From Streptomyces sp. WZ-12 (GTDB taxonomy: Bacteria > Actinomycetota > Actinomycetes > Streptomycetales > Streptomycetaceae): a stretch of DNA of 64,000 nt. The stretch spans positions 5,925,001 to 5,989,000 of the forward strand of contig NZ_CP118574.1 in the NCBI RefSeq assembly GCF_028898845.1. Direction: 5' to 3'. The position numbers and the translations under genes are program-made. Within the stretch, counting starts at the first letter, position 1; every line of letters starts with the position of its first letter. Below the pieces are notes generated by a model that saw only the letters and a program-made list of their open reading frames with translations, did no database searches and had not been told where the DNA came from. Below, piece after piece: positions 1 to 9,444 of the stretch.

Positions 1-2
1 AG

Positions 3-48
3 GGGCGGACCGCCTCTTCTCGCGTCAAGCGGGAAGACCGGTCCGCCC
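3..48 (+). terminator. Hairpin terminator upstream of obg
   Basis: The arms at 3-11 and 40-48 are perfectly complementary (GGGCGGACC / GGTCCGCCC). An inner helix with one G-U pair extends the stem, and TT follows. It probably ends the operon that enters from the left, which in streptomycetes is usually rplU-rpmA, but those genes are outside the window. Confidence 0.6.
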
Positions 49-156
49 TTGGCGCGTTAAGAGGAAGACAGCCCGCCGTGCGCGCGGTGGGCCGGGTGTC
101 GCACGGACACCCGCTCAGTACGTAGAAGACCCCGCTGATCTGGAGGCACCCCCACC

Positions 157-1593
157 ATGACCACCTTCGTGGACCGCGTCGAGCTGCACGTCGCCGCGGG
201 TAACGGAGGCCACGGCTGTGCCTCCGTCCATCGGGAGAAGTTCAAGCCGCTCGGCGGTCCGGACGGCGGCAACGGTGGCCGCGGCGGCGACGTGATCCTC
301 GTAGTCGACCAGGACGTCACCACGCTCCTGGACTACCACCACCACCCGCACCGCAAGGCCACCAACGGCCAGCCGGGCGCGGGCGACAACCGCGAGGGCA
401 AGAACGGCAAGGACCTGATCCTGCCGGTGCCCGACGGCACCGTCGTCCTGGACGGGAACGGCGAGGTGCTGGCCGACATGGTGGGCCAGGGCACCCAGTT
501 CGTCGCCGGCCAGGGCGGCCGCGGCGGCCTCGGCAACGCCGCGCTGGCCTCCGCCCGTCGCAAGGCCCCCGGCTTCGCGCTGCTCGGCGAGCCCGGCGGG
601 GCCCGGGACATCGTGCTGGAGCTCAAGACCGTCGCGGACGTCGCGCTGGTCGGCTACCCGAGCGCCGGCAAGTCCTCGCTGATCTCGGTGCTCTCGGCGG
701 CCAAGCCGAAGATCGCCGACTACCCGTTCACGACGCTGGTGCCCAACCTCGGCGTGGTGACCGCCGGTGCGACGGTCTACACCATCGCCGACGTCCCCGG
801 CCTGATCCCCGGCGCCAGCCAGGGCAAGGGCCTGGGCCTGGAGTTCCTGCGGCACGTCGAGCGCTGTGAGGTGCTCGTCCACGTCCTGGACACCGCCACC
901 CTGGAGTCGGACCGCGACCCGGTCTCCGACCTCGACGTCATCGAGGAGGAGCTGGCCCAGTACGGCGGTCTCGGCGACCGGCCGCGGGTGGTCGTCCTCA
1001 ACAAGGTCGACATCCCGGACGGCCAGGACCTCGCCGACATGATCCGCCCGGACCTGGAGGCGCGCGGCTACCGCGTCTTCGAGGTCTCCGCGGTGGCCCG
1101 GCAGGGCCTGAAGGAGCTGTCCTACGCCCTGGCGGAGATCGTCGCCGCGGCGCGCGCCGCCAAGCCGCAGCAGGAGGCCACCCGGATCGTGATCCGCCCC
1201 AAGGCGGTCGACGACGCGGGCTTCACGGTCACCAAGGAGGCCGACCGCCTCTTCCGCGTCCGCGGCGAGAAGCCCGAACGCTGGGTCCGTCAGACCGACT
1301 TCAACAACGACGAGGCCGTCGGCTACCTCGCCGACCGGCTCAACCGCCTCGGTGTCGAGGACGCGTTGCTCAAGGCGGGCGCCCGCGCCATGGACGGCGT
1401 GGCGATCGGTTCCGAGGACGACGCGGTGGTCTTCGACTGGGAGCCGTCGATGTCGGCCGGCGCGGAGATGCTGGGCCGGCGCGGTGAGGACCACCGCTTC
1501 GAGGCCCCGCGCCCGGCCGCCCAGCGCCGTCGCGACCGCGACGCGGAGCGCGACGAGGCGCAGAGCGACTACGACGGCTTCTCGCCGTTCTAG
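157..1593 (+). CDS. obgE: Obg family GTPase (ribosome assembly/stress)
   Basis: This is the Obg/CgtA GTPase, 478 residues, which in bacteria helps 50S subunit maturation and links GTP level to growth; in Streptomyces Obg is tied to the onset of aerial growth. Residues 1-160 form the glycine-rich Obg fold. The G domain follows with the P-loop GYPSAGKSS at 166-174, DVPG at 212-215 and NKVD at 282-285. An OCT domain spans about 345-425, with an acidic/arginine-rich tail. The ATG follows GGAGG at 142-146. It is convergent with the next gene across a strong terminator. Confidence 0.97.
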   Translation: MTTFVDRVELHVAAGNGGHGCASVHREKFKPLGGPDGGNGGRGGDVILVVDQDVTTLLDYHHHPHRKATNGQPGAGDNREGKNGKDLILPVPDGTVVLDGNGEVLADMVGQGTQFVAGQGGRGGLGNAALASARRKAPGFALLGEPGGARDIVLELKTVADVALVGYPSAGKSSLISVLSAAKPKIADYPFTTLVPNLGVVTAGATVYTIADVPGLIPGASQGKGLGLEFLRHVERCEVLVHVLDTATLESDRDPVSDLDVIEEELAQYGGLGDRPRVVVLNKVDIPDGQDLADMIRPDLEARGYRVFEVSAVARQGLKELSYALAEIVAAARAAKPQQEATRIVIRPKAVDDAGFTVTKEADRLFRVRGEKPERWVRQTDFNNDEAVGYLADRLNRLGVEDALLKAGARAMDGVAIGSEDDAVVFDWEPSMSAGAEMLGRRGEDHRFEAPRPAAQRRRDRDAERDEAQSDYDGFSPF

Positions 1594-1643
1594 TTGCGGA
1601 GTTCGCGGCGGCCCGGCCGCTCGACGAACGCCCCGCACCATGA

Positions 1644-1681
1644 CCGCAGGCCCGGGAGGAGCGCTCCTCCCGGGCCTGCGG
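1644..1681. terminator. Bidirectional terminator
   Basis: A perfect palindrome with 19-bp arms (1644-1662 and 1663-1681) and no unpaired loop bases lies between the convergent ends of obg and the glycerophosphotransferase-like gene. Its symmetry would serve both strands. Confidence 0.8.
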
Positions 1682-1720
1682 GCGTTCTGACGGGACCCGC
1701 GCGAGCGGCCCGCCGGACGG

Positions 1721-3808
1721 CTAGACGGTGGCGGTCGTGTCCGGGGCGCCGCCGGTGCCGTTGCGGGTCGTCTCCGCGGCGGTCACGCCCTGCTGCGAGC
1801 GCTGGACGGGGATGCCGGAGAGCCGGCTCTCCATCCGCCGCCGACGCTCGTCGGCCCTGCCGCACAGCTCCACCGCGGCCCGGTCGAAGCGGACCGACGA
1901 GGGCGGGTCGGACGGGCCGAGCAGGTACTCCTTGAGCTCGGCGCGGGCCGCGGCCAGACCGTCCCGCTCCGGGGTGCGCACCGCGTCGAGGAGCGCGGGC
2001 ACGCCGGACGCGTCGGGCGCGAGGATGGTGGCCGCCCGCACGGTCGGGAAGGCCGCCCGGAAGTCGTCCTCGGCCAGCCCGGAGGTGTTGGCCACGGCGT
2101 ACGGCTTCTCGCTGGTCAGGTAGTCCGAGACCACGCTGGAGACGTCGCTGATCAGCAGGTCCGCCTGGTTGAAGCAGGCGAAGATGCCGGGGCGCGCGGT
2201 GGTGATGACCTGGTGCTCCCACTCCGGGAAGGAGTCCCAGTACGCCCCCTCCCAGGCGGCGACCGCGGCCTCGACGGCGGCCGCGCGGCCCTCCTCGGGG
2301 GTGCCCTGGAGCCGCATCCGCTCCAACTCGTCGGCGTTCTTGCGGAAGTCGGCGGTGGTCAGCCGGTCCAACTCGACGGTGCGGCGGGCCAGTTCGGCGG
2401 TGGTCTCCGGGCCGGGCAGGGCGCCGCCGCGCCGGGCGTTGGCCTCCGCGATCAGCGCCTGGATGCGGGCGTCGGCGGCGCCGGCCCGCGGCTCCACCGA
2501 GCCGGTCATCGGGTGCGGCTTGTAGAGCAGCCGGACCGTGGGGTCGGCGAGCAGGGCGCGGACGAGGTTCTCGCCGGCCAGGATCACCGAGGTGTTGCCA
2601 GGATTACCGTCCCAGCCCTCCCAGGTGGGGGCGTAGAGGACGGTGGTGTACCGGGCGAGGGGGGCGCCCTCGTAGGGGCGGATCGGCGCCAGTTGGGGGC
2701 GGCCGACCTCGACGACGTCCTTGTCCTCGACGCCGATGTCGGCGAGCTGGTAGCGGTCCCGGGCCGCCGGACCGGCCACCCACACCTCGTCGTACGCCTT
2801 GGCGTACGGGTTGCAGGAGGAGAGCTTGTCGCTCTCGCCGTGGTTGATGAAGGCGTGCTTGATGGAGGGGATCCGCAGGATCTGCGAGGTCTTGCCGGAG
2901 TTCGCCGGGTGCAGCAGCACCTTGAGGGTGGAGTGCTCCAGGCGCATCAGGTGGGTGACCTTGGGGATGCAGACGATCGGGATGTCGGTGGCCTCGATCT
3001 TCTGCACCATGAACCGCTCGCGGAGCACGATGATCGGCTTCCCGTCCAGGTCGGCCAGGGTGTCGAGCCACATGTTGGCCTGGTAGGCGGAGGTGGCGCC
3101 GCCGGAGAAGTACATGCCGACCGTGGGGCGGTAGGCGGCCAGCCAGGCGTCCAGCCAGGCCAGGGCGCGCTGTTCGTCGATGACGCCCTTCCCGGGCAGC
3201 AGCCAGGTGCTCAGGTAGAGGGTGCCGCCGGCGGAGAGCAGCAGTGCGACGGCGAGGCCGAGGCCGCCCCACAGGACGTTGCCGGTGACGGCCGTGACCA
3301 TCAGGCCGGCCGTGGTGGGCACCGAGAAGCGCAGCAGGCGGCGGCCGGTCTGGCGGTAGAGCAGCCGCGGCGGGGCGTCGGTGAGGCCCAGCGCGCCGGC
3401 GTCGATGTTGCGGGTGACGAACGGCAGGCTGCGGGACCGGCGGACCAGGACGGCGACGGTCTGGCACACGAAGTGGGTGCCGTAGAAGGCGAGCAGGGTG
3501 ATGGTGAGGGGGGCCTGCTCCTCCAGGGGGTTGATGCCGTCGATGTGCAGGAGGCCGACCAGCATCAACATGTCCCGCAACAGTTGACGTACCGTCACGT
3601 CGAACCGGATCCGGCCGAGGAGGGCGAGCAGGCCCGGTTGCAGATGCTGGAGGACCAGGTCAAGAGCCAGGTTGACCACGGACGCTGCGATGAACAGCGG
3701 AATGACGGGCAGCAGCGCGCCGAGCAACTGGGCGGTGAACGCGAACATCATCGCGAAGAGTGCCGCGAGCTGGACGGCTCGTCTGGGGGCGATTCCGGCG
3801 GAAGGCAC
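1721..3808 (-). CDS. CDP-glycerol glycerophosphotransferase-like membrane protein
   Basis: This 695-residue protein has a hydrophobic N-terminal half with several membrane segments (about residues 10-45, 85-115, 160-205). A cytosolic TagB/TagF-type glycerophosphotransferase domain follows from about residue 260. Visible family signatures are INHGESDK, YKPHPMTG and a C-terminal ISDVSSV motif. The family transfers glycerol phosphate units from CDP-glycerol to teichoic-acid-like polymers; the polymer here is unknown. The GTG start is preceded by AGGAG at 8 nt. S. coelicolor genes of this neighbourhood have been linked to a spore-wall glycopolymer, so a similar envelope role is inferred. Confidence 0.85.
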   Translation of the reverse strand: MPSAGIAPRRAVQLAALFAMMFAFTAQLLGALLPVIPLFIAASVVNLALDLVLQHLQPGLLALLGRIRFDVTVRQLLRDMLMLVGLLHIDGINPLEEQAPLTITLLAFYGTHFVCQTVAVLVRRSRSLPFVTRNIDAGALGLTDAPPRLLYRQTGRRLLRFSVPTTAGLMVTAVTGNVLWGGLGLAVALLLSAGGTLYLSTWLLPGKGVIDEQRALAWLDAWLAAYRPTVGMYFSGGATSAYQANMWLDTLADLDGKPIIVLRERFMVQKIEATDIPIVCIPKVTHLMRLEHSTLKVLLHPANSGKTSQILRIPSIKHAFINHGESDKLSSCNPYAKAYDEVWVAGPAARDRYQLADIGVEDKDVVEVGRPQLAPIRPYEGAPLARYTTVLYAPTWEGWDGNPGNTSVILAGENLVRALLADPTVRLLYKPHPMTGSVEPRAGAADARIQALIAEANARRGGALPGPETTAELARRTVELDRLTTADFRKNADELERMRLQGTPEEGRAAAVEAAVAAWEGAYWDSFPEWEHQVITTARPGIFACFNQADLLISDVSSVVSDYLTSEKPYAVANTSGLAEDDFRAAFPTVRAATILAPDASGVPALLDAVRTPERDGLAAARAELKEYLLGPSDPPSSVRFDRAAVELCGRADERRRRMESRLSGIPVQRSQQGVTAAETTRNGTGGAPDTTATV

Positions 3809-4164
3809 GGGGAGGGCTCCTGGCAGCAGAAAGTTCGAGGGGGAGGCCGGGGACGGCGACCGGGTCCCGCGCTGCGACGCCGCCGAGGCGGCGAAACGGG
3901 ACCGATGGACACCCGACCGTATGACCTCGTTGGCCTTGGTGACAATCTGCTGTGGCGCTCTTCACCGCGAAACGGACCAATCGAACGCAACCTACGAGTG
4001 GCATTTTCCGTCTTAGTTCACTTACTTAGATATCCCCTACGGCGCGCTCCCGGTGTCCGCGGGGGCGTCCGCCAGGCGATATGACGAGGCGTCCGCCGGG
4101 GCCGCTGCCGTAGATTGCGGCTGTACGGCTTCCGTACGTCTTCAGGGACCGCGAGCACAGGGGT
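3809..4164. other. Divergent intergenic region upstream of proB
   Basis: This 356-bp region separates the leftward glycerophosphotransferase-like gene from proB and must hold promoters for both. It has a locally AT-rich block at about 4005-4036 and a possible -10 TAGATT at 4111-4116 with no convincing -35. No ORF with good codon usage is seen. Confidence 0.5.
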
Positions 4165-5370
4165 ATGCAGGTGGCAGGGGCAAGGCACGACGAAGGAGCG
4201 GCCCGCGGGGCCTTCGCCGAGGGCGGTGGCGCCCCGGAGGCGCCGGCCGGCGGCGACCCGGGCCGCCAGGACGTGGCCGACGCCCGCCGGATCGTGGTGA
4301 AGGTCGGCTCCTCCTCGCTGACCACGGCCGCCGGGGGCCTGGACGCGGACCGCGTCGACGCCCTGGTGGACGTGCTGGCCAAGCACCAGGACAAGGAGAT
4401 CGTGCTGGTCTCCTCCGGGGCCATCGCCGCCGGCCTCGCCCCTCTGGGGCTCGACCGCCGCCCCCGCGACCTGGCCCGGCAGCAGGCCGCCGCCAGCGTC
4501 GGCCAGGGCCTGCTGGTCGCCCGCTACACCGCCTCGTTCGCCCGCTACGGCCGCCGGGTCGGCCAGGTGCTGCTGACCTCCGACGACACCAGCCGGCGGG
4601 CCCACTACCGCAACGCCTGCCGCACCCTGGACCAACTGCTGGCCATGGGGGCGGTGCCGATCGTCAACGAGAACGACACCGTCGCCACCGACGAGATCCG
4701 CTTCGGCGACAACGACCGGCTGGCCGCCCTCGTCGCCCACCTCGTCCGCGCCGACCTGCTGGTCCTCCTCTCCGACGTGGACGGCCTCTACGACGGCGAC
4801 CCGGCCACCCCCGGCGCGTCCCGGATAGACGTGGTCGCCGGGCCCGAGGACCTGACCGGCATCTCCATCGGGAGCGCCGGGAAGTCCGGCGTCGGGACCG
4901 GCGGCATGGTCACCAAGGTCGAGGCGGCCCGGATCGCGGCCGCGGCCGGCGTCCCCGTCGTGCTCACCTCCGCCGTGCACGCCGGCGACGCCCTGGCCGG
5001 CGCCGACACCGGCACCCACTTCCTGCGCACCGGCCGCCGCTCCGCCGACCGGCTGCTGTGGTTGGCGCACGCCTCGACGCCGCAGGGCGCCCTCGTCCTG
5101 GACGACGGGGCGGTGCGGGCCGTCGTCGAGCGGAACTCCTCGCTGCTGCCGGCCGGCATCTCCGGCGTCGAGGGCGAGTTCTCCGCCGGCGACCCGGTCG
5201 AGCTGCGGGACGCCGACGGCCACGCCGTCGCCCGTGGACTGGTCAACTTCGACGCCCGGGAAATCCCCCGATTGATTGGTCGTTCGACCAGGGACCTGGC
5301 CCGCGAGCTCGGACCGGCGTATGAGCGGGAGGTCGTGCACCGCGACGACCTGGTGCTGCTCCACCGCTGA
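4165..5370 (+). CDS. proB: Glutamate 5-kinase
   Basis: ProB phosphorylates L-glutamate with ATP, the first step of proline synthesis. The amino-acid-kinase domain begins with IVVKVGSS near residue 43. VSSGAIAAGL, NENDTVATDEIRFGDND and GTGGMVTK follow, and a PUA domain covers roughly the last 80 residues. The 401-residue form carries about 40 non-conserved residues before the kinase core. An in-frame GTG at 4273 would give a typical-length protein of about 365, so the start is uncertain. The next enzyme of the pathway, proA, lies 0.9 kb downstream. Confidence 0.96.
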   Translation: MQVAGARHDEGAARGAFAEGGGAPEAPAGGDPGRQDVADARRIVVKVGSSSLTTAAGGLDADRVDALVDVLAKHQDKEIVLVSSGAIAAGLAPLGLDRRPRDLARQQAAASVGQGLLVARYTASFARYGRRVGQVLLTSDDTSRRAHYRNACRTLDQLLAMGAVPIVNENDTVATDEIRFGDNDRLAALVAHLVRADLLVLLSDVDGLYDGDPATPGASRIDVVAGPEDLTGISIGSAGKSGVGTGGMVTKVEAARIAAAAGVPVVLTSAVHAGDALAGADTGTHFLRTGRRSADRLLWLAHASTPQGALVLDDGAVRAVVERNSSLLPAGISGVEGEFSAGDPVELRDADGHAVARGLVNFDAREIPRLIGRSTRDLARELGPAYEREVVHRDDLVLLHR

Positions 5371-5773
5371 CGCCCCGCCCACGGGGCCGCGGCGCGGCCC
5401 GTACGGGACCGACCCTCCGTCAGCCTTTCATTGGGGACCTTCGGCAAAACCGCCCCGCGAGCGGCCGCGGGCTGGTCAACTTTGTTGCGGGGGCGCCGTA
5501 GGGGAGCGGCGCCCGCAGCGCGCGAGCGCTTCACGCCGAAGGACGACCGCACCAGTTGCGCTCCGCACCTCAAGGGGGCGGAGCGATTCGCATCACAGGA
5601 GGCCGCCGGTGACACGAGGGCGCCCAGGGGCTCCGGCCCGAGGGACGGCGGAGCGCACACTGACCAGCGTCGGGTCCACCGGGAGCGCCGGCGGCGCCGC
5701 CCGGCCGGAGGGCGACCGGCGGGCGGAGCGGGACCGGACGGCGCCGCGGGCGCGGGAGGAGGAGCGCCGGGAG
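5371..5773. other. Gap between proB and the small conserved gene
   Basis: The 403 bp hold no recognisable domain. The downstream reading frame stays open leftward, and GTG 5609 has a strong AGGAGG (5597-5602, 6 nt spacing). Part of this stretch may therefore encode a charged N-terminal extension of the next protein. Confidence 0.45.
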
Positions 5774-6115
5774 GTGTCCCGACTCTGGCACGTCACCCTC
5801 AGCGTCTCCGGCGCCGAGGCCCCGCTGAAGGAGGTCCGGCGGGCGCTGGAACAGCTCGCGCACGACCATCCGTTCCTGCTGACCAGCCGCTACGCCAACG
5901 ACCACGCCGAGATCCGCTATTGGGAAGAGGCCCGGGACCTGCACGACGCGGCCGCGGTCGCGCTCCGGTTGTGGGGCGAGCACCGCTCGACGGCCAAGCT
6001 GCCGCCCTGGGAGATCGTCGGCCTGGAGGTCATCGACCGGGAGACCTACCACCAGCGCGTCGCGGAGGGCTACGGGCCGCCGCCGGCCTCACCGGTGGGG
6101 GTCCATCCCTACTAG
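5774..6115 (+). CDS. Conserved small protein between proB and proA
   Basis: The function is unknown. From GTG 5774 it gives 113 residues beginning VSRLWHVTLSVSG, which looks like the start of a compact alpha/beta domain. Motifs such as HDHPFLLTSRYAND and EIRYWEEARDL, and a PPPA-containing C-terminus, suggest a soluble cytoplasmic protein. An alternative GTG at 5609 has a much better ribosome binding site and would add 55 low-complexity, arginine-rich residues (168 in total). Its place between proB and proA matches my memory of S. coelicolor SCO2586, so it is probably conserved across the genus. Confidence 0.75.
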   Translation: MSRLWHVTLSVSGAEAPLKEVRRALEQLAHDHPFLLTSRYANDHAEIRYWEEARDLHDAAAVALRLWGEHRSTAKLPPWEIVGLEVIDRETYHQRVAEGYGPPPASPVGVHPY

Positions 6116-6275
6116 GGCCCGCCCGACGGAGCGCGGCCGGGGCCGTGGTCCGTGGGGCGGGCCCGCGAACCGTCGCGGTACCGCGCGGTCCGTGGCGTCG
6201 TCCACAGGGCCCGGCGCCGGTGTGACCGGCGTCCCGCTCTGTGGGATCCGTCGCGGCCGCCGGCCGGCGCGGCGT

Positions 6276-6281
6276 TAGGCT
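6276..6281 (+). promoter_or_regulatory. Leaderless -10 for proA
   Basis: TAGGCT lies exactly 6 nt before the ATG of proA, with no Shine-Dalgarno between, which predicts transcription starting at the A of the start codon. Confidence 0.55.
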
Positions 6282-6287
6282 GCCGCC

Positions 6288-7556
6288 ATGACCAGCAGCG
6301 CTTCCCCGTCCTCGCCCGTCCTCGACACCGCCCGCCGCGCCAAGGAGGCGGCCGCCGTCCTGGCCCCGCTGCCGCGCACGGCCCGCGACGGGGCGCTGCT
6401 CGCCATCGCCGACGCCCTGGTGGCGCAGACCGACACCCTGGTCGCGGCCAACGCCGAGGACATCGACAAGGCCCGCGCCGCCGGCACCTCCGAGTCGATC
6501 GTGGACCGGCTCACCCTCACCCCCGAGCGGATCGCCGCCATCGCCGACGACGTCCGCAAGGTCGTCGCGCTGCCCGACCCGGTCGGCGAGGTGGTCCGCG
6601 GCTCGACCCTGCCCAACGGCCTCGACCTGCGCCAGGTCCGGGTCCCGCTCGGCGTGATCGGCATCATCTACGAGGCCCGCCCCAACGTCACGGTCGACGC
6701 CGCCGCGCTCTGCCTGAAGTCCGGCAACGCCGTGCTGCTGCGCGGCTCGTCCTCCGCCTACGCCTCCAACAGCGCCCTGGTGGATGTCCTGCGCGGCGCC
6801 GTGCAGAGCGCCGGACTGCCGGCCGACGCCGTCCAGTTGGTGCCGGGGGAGAGCCGCGACTCGGTGCGTGAGTTGATGCGCGCCCGCGGCCTGGTCGACG
6901 TGCTGATCCCGCGCGGCGGCGCCGCCCTGATCCGCACCGTCGTCGAGGAGTCCACCGTCCCGGTCATCGAGACCGGCACCGGCAACTGCCACGTCTACGT
7001 CGACGAGGCCGCCGACCTCGACATGGCCATCGACATCCTGGTCAACTCCAAGGCGCAGCGTCCCAGCGTCTGCAACGCCGCCGAGACCGTGCTGGTGCAC
7101 GCCGGCATCGCGCAGAAGTTCCTGCCGCGCGCCCTGGAGGCGCTGACCCAGGCCGGCGTGGTGGTGCACGGCGACGCCGCCTGGCAGCAGGCCGGCCCCG
7201 GCCTGGTCGCCCCCGCTACCGACGAGGACTGGGCCACCGAGTACCTCTCCTACGACATCGCCGCCGCCGTCGTGCCCGACCTGGACGCCGCGGTCGCCCA
7301 CATCCGGCGCTGGACCTCCGGCCACACCGAGGCCATCGTCACCGGCTCCCAGGCCGCCGCCCGCCGCTTCACCCAGTTGGTGGATTCCACCACCGTCGCG
7401 GTCAACGCCTCGACGCGGTTCACCGACGGCGGCCAGTTCGGCTTCGGCGCCGAGATCGGCATCTCCACCCAGAAGCTGCACGCCCGCGGCCCCATGGGCC
7501 TGCCCGAGCTGACCTCCACCAAGTACATCGTCACGGGCGACGGCCACACCCGCTGA
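6288..7556 (+). CDS. proA: Gamma-glutamyl phosphate reductase
   Basis: ProA reduces gamma-glutamyl phosphate to glutamate semialdehyde with NADPH, the second step of proline synthesis. The 422 residues match the family length. The catalytic cysteine is C262 in [22 protein letters not shown] (122-133) and the C-terminal TSTKYIV are typical. There is no Shine-Dalgarno; a TAGGCT -10 box ends 6 nt before the ATG, so the mRNA is probably leaderless and proA may be transcribed separately from proB. Confidence 0.97.
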   Translation: MTSSASPSSPVLDTARRAKEAAAVLAPLPRTARDGALLAIADALVAQTDTLVAANAEDIDKARAAGTSESIVDRLTLTPERIAAIADDVRKVVALPDPVGEVVRGSTLPNGLDLRQVRVPLGVIGIIYEARPNVTVDAAALCLKSGNAVLLRGSSSAYASNSALVDVLRGAVQSAGLPADAVQLVPGESRDSVRELMRARGLVDVLIPRGGAALIRTVVEESTVPVIETGTGNCHVYVDEAADLDMAIDILVNSKAQRPSVCNAAETVLVHAGIAQKFLPRALEALTQAGVVVHGDAAWQQAGPGLVAPATDEDWATEYLSYDIAAAVVPDLDAAVAHIRRWTSGHTEAIVTGSQAAARRFTQLVDSTTVAVNASTRFTDGGQFGFGAEIGISTQKLHARGPMGLPELTSTKYIVTGDGHTR

Positions 7557-7630
7557 GACCCCCGGGCGGACGGCCCCGTTCCGCCCCTATCCGCCCCCTC
7601 TCCTCCCTGCCCAAAAAGTCCGGCCGGGGC

Positions 7631-7636
7631 TACCCT
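7631..7636 (+). promoter_or_regulatory. Leaderless -10 for the SCO2584-like gene
   Basis: TACCCT lies 6 nt before GTG 7643, with no ribosome binding site. The arrangement is identical at the next gene. Confidence 0.5.
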
Positions 7637-7642
7637 GGACGG

Positions 7643-8260
7643 GTGCCGGACGACGTGGGGGGCATGCCGTTCCCGGACGGCGAAGAGCCCGACGAGCACC
7701 ACCACGGGAGCCACGGACGAGCGGACGGGGAGTTCGCATCCGTGGTCTTCGACGAGGAATTCGTACGGGCCGCGACGATCCATGAGCCCTCGGCGGTCGA
7801 GCGGATGCTGGCCGCCGCCGAGGCGCGCGCGGAGGCCGAGGCGGCCGCCCGCCTGGGCGCGGGCCTGGGCCCGGACGACGACTACGACCGCGACGGGCCA
7901 GGCGCCCGGCCCGACGATCCCGACGAGCACGCCCCGGAGGGCCCCTACGGTCCGTACGGCGGCGCGCTGCGCCCCTACCGCGGCACCGCCCGCTGGCACC
8001 GCCCCATGGCCTGGGTGCTGGCCGTGGTGATGGGCGTCGGGCTGGTGGCGCTGGCCTTCAGCGCCGTCTACCGGGGCGCCTCCGGGCGCGGCCAGAGCCC
8101 CGCCCCGCCGGCCAGTTCCACCGGCGTCGACCCCCCGTCCACCGGCGCCTCCCCGAAGGCCGGCGCGGACCCGCTCACCTCGCCGCGCCCCGGAGTACCC
8201 ACGGTCGGCTCCGCGGAACCGCCGCGTCCGTCGTTCTCGGCGGGCTCCGGGTCGCGCTGA
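7643..8260 (+). CDS. SCO2584-like membrane protein
   Basis: A 205-residue bitopic protein. The acidic cytoplasmic part contains SVVFDEEFVRAA, which is shared with the next gene, then an alanine/glutamate-rich helix. One membrane segment (about residues 124-144) is followed by a short proline/serine-rich outer tail. From position it corresponds to S. coelicolor SCO2584, a gene reported, as I recall, to act in spore-wall polymer synthesis; that assignment is from memory. The GTG start is set by a -10 box 6 nt upstream and implies leaderless translation. Confidence 0.8.
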   Translation: MPDDVGGMPFPDGEEPDEHHHGSHGRADGEFASVVFDEEFVRAATIHEPSAVERMLAAAEARAEAEAAARLGAGLGPDDDYDRDGPGARPDDPDEHAPEGPYGPYGGALRPYRGTARWHRPMAWVLAVVMGVGLVALAFSAVYRGASGRGQSPAPPASSTGVDPPSTGASPKAGADPLTSPRPGVPTVGSAEPPRPSFSAGSGSR

Positions 8261-8307
8261 CCCGAAGTTGTACCGCCTCCCCGCGTTTACCTCGGCCCCG
8301 TCAGACC

Positions 8308-8313
8308 TACCCT
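8308..8313 (+). promoter_or_regulatory. Leaderless -10 for the SCO2583-like gene
   Basis: TACCCT lies 6 nt before ATG 8320. Together with the preceding paralogue this is a duplicated promoter/start arrangement. Confidence 0.5.
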
Positions 8314-8319
8314 TGTTGT

Positions 8320-9444
8320 ATGACCGGGCCTGGTGACCCTCCCGAGGGGATGCCCGACGGCGCCCCGGGAGGCGGTGAGGACGAGTACCGATCCGTGGTC
8401 TTCGACGAGCGGTTCGTACGCGCGGCGCGATTGCAGGAATTCTCCGCCGACGAGCGCTTGGGCGAGCACCACGCACCGGCGGTGAAGACCCGCCACACAT
8501 GGCTGCGGCCGGGCGGGTCCCGACAGGCGGTCCTGCTGGTGCTGCTGATCGTGCTGGCCTTCGGCGCGGCCGTTTACATGGGCGTCCGGCACCCCTACAA
8601 GGCGCCCGAACCGGCCCGCGCGCAGCCGCTGCGGTCCGCGGTGGTGCCGCTGGCGCCGCCCGGCACCGTACCGGGCGCGACCCCGGCGGACCTCTTCGCG
8701 CACAGCCCGGCGGCCGACTACCGGATCGGCGCCGCCGGCATCAACCTCCCCACCGTGCAGCGCAGTACGCACTTCTCCGGCGACCAGATCGTGACCGCGC
8801 TGACCATCGCCAAGGAGTACCTCGTGCGCTCGTCGGTGGACCCGGCCACCCTCACCGGCGGCTCGGTGCGCCCCGTCCGGCTGCTGCTGGACACCGGCCA
8901 ACTCGACCAGTTCGACCGGAGCGTGGCGCACCCCGACGACAACGGCCAGGACGCGGCCACCGGTTGGCTGGTGCGCTTCGACCCCAAGCTGGTCCGGCTC
9001 GCCGACCACAACGTCCGCGTCAACGGCACGCTGAGCGCCACGGAGTTGAGCGCGGACACCCTCGACATCGCCGCCGACTACACCTTCGTCTACGCCGTGC
9101 AGCCGGCCCCCGGCGCCCCCGCGGACGGCGCCGGGCAGCACACCGGCCGGTCGACGCCGGGCGCCGCCTCGCTCGTCACCGTGCGCCGCGAACTGCACTT
9201 CCGGATCAACCGGGACGACCTCGCCGACCACCGGCTGGCCGTCGCGCAGAGCGACCTCCAGGCCGGGCCGCTGTCCTGCTCCTCACAGCCGGCCGATGCG
9301 CTGCGCCCGCTGCTCGCCGGCCAGCACGCCGGCACCGACCGGCCCGCAGGCACCGACCCCTACGCCCGGGGCCGGGCCAACGCCTCGCTCTGCGGCGAGC
9401 TTTCGGCTACTTCCCAGCCGGACCCGAGTCATCCGATCCACTAG
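8320..9444 (+). CDS. SCO2583-like membrane protein
   Basis: This 374-residue protein has a short cytoplasmic head containing SVVFDERFVRAA, closely similar to the upstream neighbour. One membrane span (about residues 67-89) precedes a large extracytoplasmic domain of about 280 residues with no catalytic motif I recognise. The shared head, adjacent position and identical leaderless promoter layout show the two genes are paralogues whose outer domains have diverged. The last 38 bp overlap the end of the convergent M48 protease gene. The exact function is unknown; an envelope role is inferred from context. Confidence 0.82.
   Translation: MTGPGDPPEGMPDGAPGGGEDEYRSVVFDERFVRAARLQEFSADERLGEHHAPAVKTRHTWLRPGGSRQAVLLVLLIVLAFGAAVYMGVRHPYKAPEPARAQPLRSAVVPLAPPGTVPGATPADLFAHSPAADYRIGAAGINLPTVQRSTHFSGDQIVTALTIAKEYLVRSSVDPATLTGGSVRPVRLLLDTGQLDQFDRSVAHPDDNGQDAATGWLVRFDPKLVRLADHNVRVNGTLSATELSADTLDIAADYTFVYAVQPAPGAPADGAGQHTGRSTPGAASLVTVRRELHFRINRDDLADHRLAVAQSDLQAGPLSCSSQPADALRPLLAGQHAGTDRPAGTDPYARGRANASLCGELSATSQPDPSHPIH

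Noticed and set aside
115..1641. Long minus-strand ORF of 508 codons opposite obg
   Set aside because: It lies antisense to a certain gene. In high-GC DNA the frame opposite a real gene is often open; the translation is Val/Leu/Gly/Arg-rich low complexity.
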